From Candidatus Bathyarchaeota archaeon (lineage in GTDB: Archaea; Thermoproteota; Bathyarchaeia; Bathyarchaeales; DTEX01), in contig PIYJ01000028.1 in NCBI GenBank assembly GCA_003601725.1, forward strand, positions 909-14,148: a stretch of 13,240 nt of DNA. The letters run 5' to 3'. Positions 5,887 to 10,912 of the stretch are shown here, piece by piece; position 1 is the stretch's first letter; the number at the start of each line of letters is the position of its first letter. The notes under the pieces are model-generated. The model did no database searches. It was not told the origin of the DNA and worked only from the letters and a program-made list of their open reading frames with translations. Position numbers and translations under genes: made by a program.

Positions 5887-7431
5887 ATGAAACTCAAAGC
5901 AAAGATTCTCGGTTTAGAGGCAGGAGGAAAATCAGTTGTCGTTCTCAACAAGGAAGATGCAGAGGATCTCAGCGTCTCAAGCCTTGAGAGAGTCAGAATA
6001 GTGAAGGATAACAAGGAATCAATCGCGATAGTGAACACTGCCACTAAGCTCATCGAGAGGGGAACAATAGGACTATACGAAGAAGTTAGAACTGCCCTAG
6101 GTCTAGAAGGAGAAGAAGAAGTTGAAGTTGAGATCGCTCCTTTACCTAGTTCCGTCTACTTCATCAGAAACAAGCTGAGGCAAAGAAAACTGACATATAG
6201 AGAGATCCGTGAGATCGTCAGAGACATGGTGAGAGGAAACCTCAGCGAGATAGAGATAGCCTCATTTGTCACCGCGCTTCATATTTTCGGACTGGACCTA
6301 GATGAGGCAACAAGCCTTTCACGCGCAATGGTTGAAACGGGAAACACCCTTAAAATCGATAGATACCCAATCGTAGATAAACATTCCATCGGCGGAGTAC
6401 CAGGAGACAAGACAACAATTCTCGTCGTCCCGATAGTTGCGGCAGCAGGATTAACAATACCTAAGTCATCATCACGGGCAATAACCTCAGCTGCCGGCTC
6501 AGCGGACAGAATAGAAGTCCTCATGCCCGTAAGCCTAAGCCTCGACGAGATGAAGAGAGTAGTTGAAAAGACGAATGGCTGCATGGTGTGGGGAGGCTCC
6601 CTTAACCTCGCGCCGGCTGATGACATGTTTGTAAGGATCGAGCATCCCCTTTCGATTGATCCGCTTCTTCTCCCCTCAATCATGAGCAAAAAGAAGGCGG
6701 TTAACGCGAATCTGCTGGTTCTGGACATACCGACTGGAAGGGGCACAAAAGTTAAAACGATAGGAGACGCGGAGCTCCTAGCGAAGGACTTCATGGAGCT
6801 CGGTCACAGGTTGGATATTGAAGTTCAATGCGCCATAACCTACGGTGAACAGCCGATTGGATATGCGATTGGACCGTCCTTGGAGGCTCATGAAGCCCTA
6901 AGCGTGCTCATGGGTAAAACATCTGTACCTGACCTTGTAGATAAGGCAACGGACATCGCTGGCATACTCTTAGAAATGAGCGGAAAGAAGAATGGGAAAG
7001 CACTTGCACTGGAGATTTTGAAGTCTGGAAAGGCTGAGGAGAAGCTACGGGAGATCATTGAAGCCCAAGGGGGAAATCCGAAGATTAAACCTGAAGATAT
7101 ACATATAGGCGAAGAAACCTTCACTGTTCGATCTGGAAAGAGCGGCTATCTCCTCTGGATAAACAATTCGTCTCTCGTGGAGATTGCTAGGCTTGCTGGA
7201 GCGCCGAAGGATAAGGGGGCGGGAGTGCGCCTTCATAAGAAGATCGGTGATGTTGTGAGAGAGAACGATCCGCTTTTCACCATCTACGCTGAGAGGGACA
7301 TCAAGCTGGAGAGAGCAATAGATAGACTGGAGGAATCCTACATTCTCGGAGTCGGAGAGAGAATGGAGATGTTGATCCATGAAGTTAAGGAGTTTCCTGT
7401 TCCGAAGAAGACTTTTATGCTTGAACGGTAA
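5887..7431 (+). CDS. deoA: AMP phosphorylase (archaeal thymidine phosphorylase-like)
   Basis: A 514-residue cytoplasmic enzyme predicted to cleave AMP (and CMP or UMP) with phosphate to ribose-1,5-bisphosphate and free base. In many archaea this product is isomerised to ribulose-1,5-bisphosphate and used by form III RuBisCO. Residues 1-85 form the extra N-terminal domain that separates archaeal AMP phosphorylases from bacterial thymidine phosphorylases. The helical domain follows (about 88-160), then the phosphate and nucleotide site: KHSIGGVPGDKTT (165-177) and SSSRAITSAAGSADR (194-208). NLAPADD (240-246), SKKKA (267-271) and DIPTGRGTKVK (280-290) are also conserved. Length fits the family (about 500). 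Neither the isomerase nor RuBisCO is in the window. A plain nucleoside (thymidine or pyrimidine) phosphorylase is the alternative, but the N-terminal domain argues against it. Confidence 0.88.
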   Translation: MKLKAKILGLEAGGKSVVVLNKEDAEDLSVSSLERVRIVKDNKESIAIVNTATKLIERGTIGLYEEVRTALGLEGEEEVEVEIAPLPSSVYFIRNKLRQRKLTYREIREIVRDMVRGNLSEIEIASFVTALHIFGLDLDEATSLSRAMVETGNTLKIDRYPIVDKHSIGGVPGDKTTILVVPIVAAAGLTIPKSSSRAITSAAGSADRIEVLMPVSLSLDEMKRVVEKTNGCMVWGGSLNLAPADDMFVRIEHPLSIDPLLLPSIMSKKKAVNANLLVLDIPTGRGTKVKTIGDAELLAKDFMELGHRLDIEVQCAITYGEQPIGYAIGPSLEAHEALSVLMGKTSVPDLVDKATDIAGILLEMSGKKNGKALALEILKSGKAEEKLREIIEAQGGNPKIKPEDIHIGEETFTVRSGKSGYLLWINNSSLVEIARLAGAPKDKGAGVRLHKKIGDVVRENDPLFTIYAERDIKLERAIDRLEESYILGVGERMEMLIHEVKEFPVPKKTFMLER

Positions 7432-7450
7432 ACACGTTGTTTCGATGCGT

Positions 7451-8008
7451 TTAGAAAAGATGCTCTAGAAGAATCCTAACTCCAATTAGGATCAGGATTG
7501 CTCCGCCGATCATCTCAACTTTTCTTTCGAAAAACTTGCCAATACGGTTTCCTAAGTAAAGACCGAAGAAGGAAAGCAGGAATGTAACGACGCCTATCAC
7601 AATTGCAGAAGATAATATGGGAAATCTAAGGAATGCAAGGCTGAGCCCAACCGCTAATGCATCTATGCTTGTTGCAACCGAAAACGTCAGCAAAACAGCC
7701 CAGCTAAGCATATTGGTTCTTGAATCGCCGTCTTTTCTCGTGATGGATTCACGTATCATCTTACATCCAATAAGGAGAAGCAAAAAGAAAGCTGCCCAAT
7801 GATCAAACTCAGAGATAAATCTGATTAAAGTTAGCGCCCCTAACCATCCGATGAGAGGCATAAAAGCCTGAAAGAATCCGAAGAATATTCCGATCTTAAG
7901 GGCATCTCTTATTTTCGGCGATTTCAGGAACAATCCGCTGGTTACAGATACGGAGAATGAGTCCATCGCCAATGCAACGGCGATCAAAAGAACCGTTGGG
8001 ATATCCAT
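7451..8008 (-). CDS. mntP: Manganese exporter MntP
   Basis: A 185-residue inner-membrane protein with six predicted hydrophobic helices arranged as two repeats of three, as in MntP (former DUF204). The repeats carry the paired acidic motifs ALAMDSFSVS (Asp16) and ATSIDALAVG (Asp116); Asp in these positions is needed for Mn(II) export in the E. coli protein. GFFQAFMPLIGW (about 44-55) is a further family signature. It exports Mn(II) and protects against manganese excess. I favour the second of two adjacent ATGs (8008), since GAGG at 8013-8016 is four bases from it but only one base from the ATG at 8011. It ends 19 bases from the convergent AMP phosphorylase gene and has its own structured upstream region. 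Confidence 0.87.
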   Translation of the reverse strand: MDIPTVLLIAVALAMDSFSVSVTSGLFLKSPKIRDALKIGIFFGFFQAFMPLIGWLGALTLIRFISEFDHWAAFFLLLLIGCKMIRESITRKDGDSRTNMLSWAVLLTFSVATSIDALAVGLSLAFLRFPILSSAIVIGVVTFLLSFFGLYLGNRIGKFFERKVEMIGGAILILIGVRILLEHLF

Positions 8009-8048
8009 CATTCCTCATACCTTTCTTATGGAGAGAACCGTTTTTTGC

Positions 8049-8064
8049 CCTAAAAATAATTAGG
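8049..8064. promoter_or_regulatory. Inverted repeat at the predicted mntP transcription start (candidate operator)
   Basis: CCTAA (8049-8053) and TTAGG (8060-8064) are perfect inverted arms separated by six A/T bases. It falls between the TATA-like box and the mntP start codon, where a bound repressor would block transcription. The arms resemble the half-sites of metal-dependent DtxR/MntR-family operators but in the opposite orientation, so the match is only suggestive. Confidence 0.35.
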
Positions 8065-8078
8065 CACATATAAAGTTT

Positions 8079-8097
8079 ACAGGCCTTTCAGACCTGT
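8079..8097 (-). repeat. Inverted repeat / hairpin just upstream of the mntP TATA-like box
   Basis: On the minus strand ACAGGTCT and AGGCCTGT pair over eight positions with one G-U wobble around a GAA loop. On the plus strand the same position is a C-A mismatch, so an RNA hairpin would favour minus-strand transcripts. It ends four bases before the TATA-like box, where an archaeal BRE or activator site would be. It is not followed by a U-run, so it is a poor terminator. Confidence 0.4.
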
Positions 8098-8120
8098 TGC
8101 CGCGCCACCATAAATCTTTT

Positions 8121-8140
8121 GGATTTTTCTTTTCGAATCC
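8121..8140 (+). repeat. Short inverted repeat followed by a T-run on the plus strand
   Basis: GGATT (8121-8125) and AATCC (8136-8140) flank a pyrimidine-rich 10-base spacer, and the plus strand continues CTTTTTATC. It looks like a weak terminator for plus-strand transcripts, such as readthrough from AMP phosphorylase, but is short and far from that gene's end. Confidence 0.2.
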
Positions 8141-8178
8141 CTTTTTATCTTCTTAACCTTGTGTATGGCTAAAATCGT

Positions 8179-8193
8179 CCTTAAAAGTTAAGG
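8179..8193. repeat. Perfect short palindrome downstream of the winged-helix gene
   Basis: CCTTAA (8179-8184) and TTAAGG (8188-8193) are perfect arms around AAG. It begins 31 bases after the stop of the minus-strand gene at 8224 and on that strand is followed by a TTTT run after four bases. It could end that transcript weakly or be a protein-binding dyad. Confidence 0.3.
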
Positions 8194-8223
8194 TATACGA
8201 AAGATTTTGGTTGATCTCGGTTG

Positions 8224-9366
8224 TTATTTGTTTAGCTCCACAATGTTTCCAGGTCCAACTTTACGAATCTTGACTATTCCCTCTTTCTCCAGTCTTCTAA
8301 TGAGTCTCCAAAGGGATGTTCTGGGTATCTCGGGGAATCTCTTTCTTATCTCAGATTCAAAGGCCTTCCCATCGTTTTCAGCTAAAAAGATCAATACGTC
8401 TCTTTCTTCTTGTCTCAGATAGGGATGATCTTTGATTATCTTTTCGATGTTGGGTTTTCTTCTATGCCAGATAAACAGAAGGACAATGACGACTGCTGAG
8501 ATGACTAGAATAATAACGATGTACTCTACAAAAGGAACCGTGGGGGGAGCTGCTTCTTTAACTTTAAATTCGCCTTTTAGATCCGCAACCTCAACGTTAT
8601 ATATCCCCGCCTTCTCGCCTGAGATTCTAAACTTAACCTCAGTCGATTCTCCCCCGCTGAGCATGACGGTCTTTGCATCCTCTATTGAACCGTTAATTTT
8701 GAGAACAACATCATAAGAACCGGTTTCTCTTCCAGTATTCGTAACTAAAACTGAGATTGTTACCTCTTCTCCCGGTTTAACTTCATTCGGAGTTATCTGT
8801 AGATTGGTAACTTTGAAATCCACCAATGGACCTATAGGAAGAACATAGCTGATTTCCCAAAGGCTTGGAAATAGGTAAAGTGTTATTCTATTGCCTTCTG
8901 TGTTTATGGATAATGGCACTTCGTTTATGAAGATCACTTCTGCCTCTTCAGGAAGCCTAACGGTCACGTTATAAGGGCTTTCAAGAGATAAAGTCCAGAC
9001 TCCAGCTTCCATGCTTGTTAACGATGCCGTGTCGTACTCTAATGTGGCTTTCGTAGCTCCTAAAGTGAAAATCGTGATGTTTGATCCATTCATCTCATAA
9101 TCTAGAACGCTTTTATTCTCGTCAATAACCAAAACGTTACTGACTGAAGCAGAGAGAAGCGGCAGATTTATCTCAGGAATCGTCTCATTGACACGTACAA
9201 CTTGAGTGACATGTACTAATCCATCTTGATATAGCGTAAGAACAACGGATTCTGTATGGAAATCGAGATTTTCAGCTGTAACATTTGCGACGGCAGGAAT
9301 ACTTACGGCTACTAGAATCGTTAAAATTAATGCTTCGCAGATGTTGCGCTTCATGGATAGCCGCAA
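8224..9366 (-). CDS. Membrane-anchored winged-helix regulator with extracellular CARDB-like domain
   Basis: A 380-residue protein with an N-terminal signal peptide or anchor (about 5-31), an exported beta-rich region (32-180) with many NxT/NxS sites, a CARDB-like immunoglobulin-fold domain (182-270: LQITPNEVKPGEEV, VLVTNTGRETGSYDVVL), one membrane segment (279-301), a basic HRRK stop-transfer, and a cytoplasmic winged helix-turn-helix (about 310-378: ERDVLIFLAENDG, then IPRTSLWRLIRRLEKEGIV). This is the layout of archaeal predicted membrane-associated transcriptional regulators (COG2512 type). It may sense something at the cell surface and bind DNA at the membrane; ligand and targets are unknown. 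The 9366 start is TTG with GAGGG nine bases upstream. ATG 9354 gives a tidier signal peptide. It lies upstream of mntP on the same strand. Confidence 0.72.
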   Translation of the reverse strand: MRLSMKRNICEALILTILVAVSIPAVANVTAENLDFHTESVVLTLYQDGLVHVTQVVRVNETIPEINLPLLSASVSNVLVIDENKSVLDYEMNGSNITIFTLGATKATLEYDTASLTSMEAGVWTLSLESPYNVTVRLPEEAEVIFINEVPLSINTEGNRITLYLFPSLWEISYVLPIGPLVDFKVTNLQITPNEVKPGEEVTISVLVTNTGRETGSYDVVLKINGSIEDAKTVMLSGGESTEVKFRISGEKAGIYNVEVADLKGEFKVKEAAPPTVPFVEYIVIILVISAVVIVLLFIWHRRKPNIEKIIKDHPYLRQEERDVLIFLAENDGKAFESEIRKRFPEIPRTSLWRLIRRLEKEGIVKIRKVGPGNIVELNK

Positions 9367-9400
9367 ATTTCAGTTCCCTCTCTAGCTGAAGTCACTGGAG

Positions 9401-9410
9401 CTAATAAAAA
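9401..9410 (-). promoter_or_regulatory. Candidate TATA box of the winged-helix regulator gene
   Basis: The minus strand reads TTTTTATTAG here, 35 bases before the TTG start at 9366 and 47 before ATG 9354. That spacing would put the transcript start near 9375, giving a very short leader. It is a composition-based call only. Confidence 0.3.
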
Positions 9411-9421
9411 TTATGAACCAG

Positions 9422-9428
9422 AAAAAAA
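9422..9428 (-). terminator. Oligo-T terminator candidate after the MoaD-like gene
   Basis: Seven T in a row on the minus strand, about 40 bases after the MoaD-like stop and ahead of the next gene's TATA-like box. Archaeal transcription commonly ends at such T-runs without a hairpin. Confidence 0.4.
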
Positions 9429-9469
9429 GGTTAATTCTTCATCGTCTCGTTTACTAGATCAGCCCTTTT

Positions 9470-9799
9470 TTATCCTCCGTGGATCACGGGTATTAATACT
9501 ATCTCGTCGCCATGCGTTATGGGGGTTTCTAATCCGTTAAGGACGCTTATATCTTTGCCGTTAATGAGTATAACCGCGTTAGGTAGGGGGCTTTCAAGTT
9601 CCGGATCGATTAAGACGCGTCGGAAATTCTCAGATGAGGCTGCTAATTTCTGAATGATCTCTCTTAACTGAGCATTATCTTCGATCTTCAGACTTACTTC
9701 ACTACTTCCATAGGCTTTTCTGAAAACCCCTAGAAGTTTTATTTTAACCATCCCGTTCTTCATCGCTTCCACGTTAACAATCGATTTACAGTTAACCAT
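9470..9799 (-). CDS. MoaD/ThiS-like ubiquitin-fold protein with C-terminal GG (sulfur carrier or SAMP)
   Basis: A 109-residue beta-grasp protein. The ending LIPVIHGG is the hallmark of MoaD, ThiS and archaeal SAMP proteins, whose final Gly is adenylated by an E1-like enzyme and then thiocarboxylated (for molybdopterin, tRNA thiolation or thiamin) or joined to lysines of targets. NAVILINGKDI and THGDEIVLIPV are typical of the last strands. The start is not settled. Family members usually begin like MVKIKLLGVFRKAYG, which is Met17 here (ATG 9751, 93 residues). Met1 has only a weak GAGATC site and Met13 (9763) is also possible. No E1-like, MoaE or other cofactor gene is adjacent, so the specific role cannot be chosen. 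It is divergent from the DUF123 gene. Confidence 0.8.
   Translation of the reverse strand: MVNCKSIVNVEAMKNGMVKIKLLGVFRKAYGSSEVSLKIEDNAQLREIIQKLAASSENFRRVLIDPELESPLPNAVILINGKDISVLNGLETPITHGDEIVLIPVIHGG
9773..9796. repeat. Paired GTTAAC palindromes at the start of the MoaD-like gene
   Basis: GTTAAC occurs at 9773-9778 and 9791-9796, repeated at 18 bases, with the palindrome ATCGAT (9780-9785) between. They lie in codons 2-9 of the longest MoaD-like frame, or in the promoter if the start is ATG 9751. This is an observation without a known function. Confidence 0.3.
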
Positions 9800-9846
9800 T
9801 CCAAGATCTCTTGATTTTCTCGTATTTCTTTCAAGACTAAGAGGGG

Positions 9847-10437
9847 ATGATAGCTTTTAAAAAATGTTGTGTGAATTTGAGATTGAGATGGGGCCTTTTG
9901 GTTGAAAAGGAGAAGCTGACGAAGCTCGGGATAAAGATCCTCAGGATCTCCGAGATCTCAAAATTGAAAGACGCGAGGGGAACTTATACGCTGATAATCT
10001 CTGTTCAATCAACCTTCTCATTGAAGATTGGAGGGCTAGGCGAGAAGAAGATTGAGAAGGGCTACTATGCGTATACAGGATCAGCTTTGGGAAAGGGATC
10101 CTCTAATCTCGCTGGACGGATCTCTAGGCATTTGAGGAAAAGTAAGAAGAAGAGGTGGCATATAGACTATTTATTGTGCAGCGAAAAAGCTGAGATTAAA
10201 GCTGTTTTGGCAATGATCACAGAGAAAAGGATGGAATGTGAGATAAACCAGCACTTGATAAGAACTCTTAACCCTAACATTCCGATCTCCAATTTCGGAT
10301 CTTCAGACTGCCTGAGAAGATGCAAAAGCCATCTTCTTTATTTCAAATCGAATAATAATTTAGTGAATAAAATAGCTAAGTTATACCTACAGAAGAAAGA
10401 AGGCGGGATATTTGTGCTACTTAACTGTGAAACGTAG
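9847..10437 (+). CDS. DUF123 family protein (GIY-YIG-like fold)
   Basis: A 196-residue protein whose centre is a DUF123 domain, distantly related to GIY-YIG nucleases and often fused to endonuclease III in archaea; here it stands alone. Family features are GTYTLII (45-51), GYYAYTGSALGKG (72-84), Arg91 in the following AGRISRHLRK helix, HIDYLL (105-110), and FGSSDC...C...SHL (150-163). I recall the Cys motif as CxC before SHL; here Cys155 and Cys159 are separated by three residues. A nucleic-acid function (repair or RNA processing) is plausible but not demonstrated for the family. The ATG at 9847 has a purine-rich GAGGGG directly before it, too close for a good site, and the first 40 residues are outside the domain, so a later start (for example GTG 9871) is possible. 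It overlaps the next gene by 26 bases. Confidence 0.72.
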   Translation: MIAFKKCCVNLRLRWGLLVEKEKLTKLGIKILRISEISKLKDARGTYTLIISVQSTFSLKIGGLGEKKIEKGYYAYTGSALGKGSSNLAGRISRHLRKSKKKRWHIDYLLCSEKAEIKAVLAMITEKRMECEINQHLIRTLNPNIPISNFGSSDCLRRCKSHLLYFKSNNNLVNKIAKLYLQKKEGGIFVLLNCET

Positions 10438-10912
10438 ATTCTCACTTGAGATTAAAAAAGCTGCATTGACGGATCTTGATGAGATATATAAAATCGAGGT
10501 TGAATGCTTCGCTGAAGACGCGTTTACTTATCATCAACTGGAATATTGCTTAAGATCGCCAGATTTCGTGACGTTAATCGCCCTAATAGATGGTGAACCC
10601 TCAGGATTCATCATCGGATCGCTTGAAGCCTCGGGAGGAAAGATCATCGGACACGTTTATACGCTTGATGTGAAACGTAAATTCCGAAGAATGGGAATAG
10701 GATCTGCGCTTCTTGAAGCCTTAGAGGAAATCTTCATCAGTAAAGGGGCAGAGAAGTCCTGTTTAGAAGTCCGTCTGGACAATATCGCTGCGAAGAGATT
10801 ATACCTTAAGCATGGCTACGATCTTAAAGGGATCATTAGGAATTATTATGGAATCGGCTTAGATGCTGCGAGATTGGAGAAGACCCTGCGGAAAGAAGAG
10901 AACACGCTTTAA
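10412..10912 (+). CDS. GNAT-family N-acetyltransferase, RimI/N-alpha-acetyltransferase-like
   Basis: A 166-residue GNAT acetyltransferase, probably acetylating protein N-termini from acetyl-CoA in the cytoplasm. Motif A is clear: the HVYTLDVKRKFRRMGIGSALL strand-turn-helix (81-101) with the acetyl-CoA pyrophosphate loop R92-R-M-G95-I-G97. It is followed by NIAAKRLYLKHGY (124-136) and NYYGIGLDAARLEKTL, the Y-rich RimI-type ending. The start is uncertain: TTG 10412 has a weak AGGCGGG four bases ahead, while GTG 10427 is an alternative without a visible site. Both lie inside the DUF123 gene, so translation of the pair is coupled. It ends in a 4-base convergent overlap with the GH38 gene. Confidence 0.78.
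   Translation: MCYLTVKRRFSLEIKKAALTDLDEIYKIEVECFAEDAFTYHQLEYCLRSPDFVTLIALIDGEPSGFIIGSLEASGGKIIGHVYTLDVKRKFRRMGIGSALLEALEEIFISKGAEKSCLEVRLDNIAAKRLYLKHGYDLKGIIRNYYGIGLDAARLEKTLRKEENTL

Larger units (their letters stand above)
8009..8223 (-). promoter_or_regulatory. Upstream region of mntP with TATA-like box and several inverted repeats
   Basis: About 215 bases between the winged-helix gene and mntP. On the minus strand CTTTATATG (8067-8075) is a good TATA-like box, predicting transcription from about 8042 and a leader of about 30 bases. Inverted repeats occur at 8049-8064, 8079-8097, 8121-8140 and 8179-8193 and are described separately. I found no coding potential beyond a 7-codon frame. The known yybP-ykoY manganese riboswitch is not apparent. 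Confidence 0.45.

Noticed and set aside
6279..6794. Long minus-strand open frame (171 codons) inside the AMP phosphorylase gene
   Set aside because: It is fully antisense to a well-conserved enzyme, is serine-rich and repetitive in a way typical of reverse-complement reading, and shows no domain or binding site.
7045..7380. A 111-codon minus-strand frame near the end of the AMP phosphorylase gene
   Set aside because: Shadow of the enzyme's C-terminal domain; no ribosome binding site or domain.
8009..8110. Possible manganese riboswitch upstream of mntP
   Set aside because: The predicted leader is only about 30 bases, and I see no three-way-junction elements of the yybP-ykoY class. The visible dyads fit DNA operators better.
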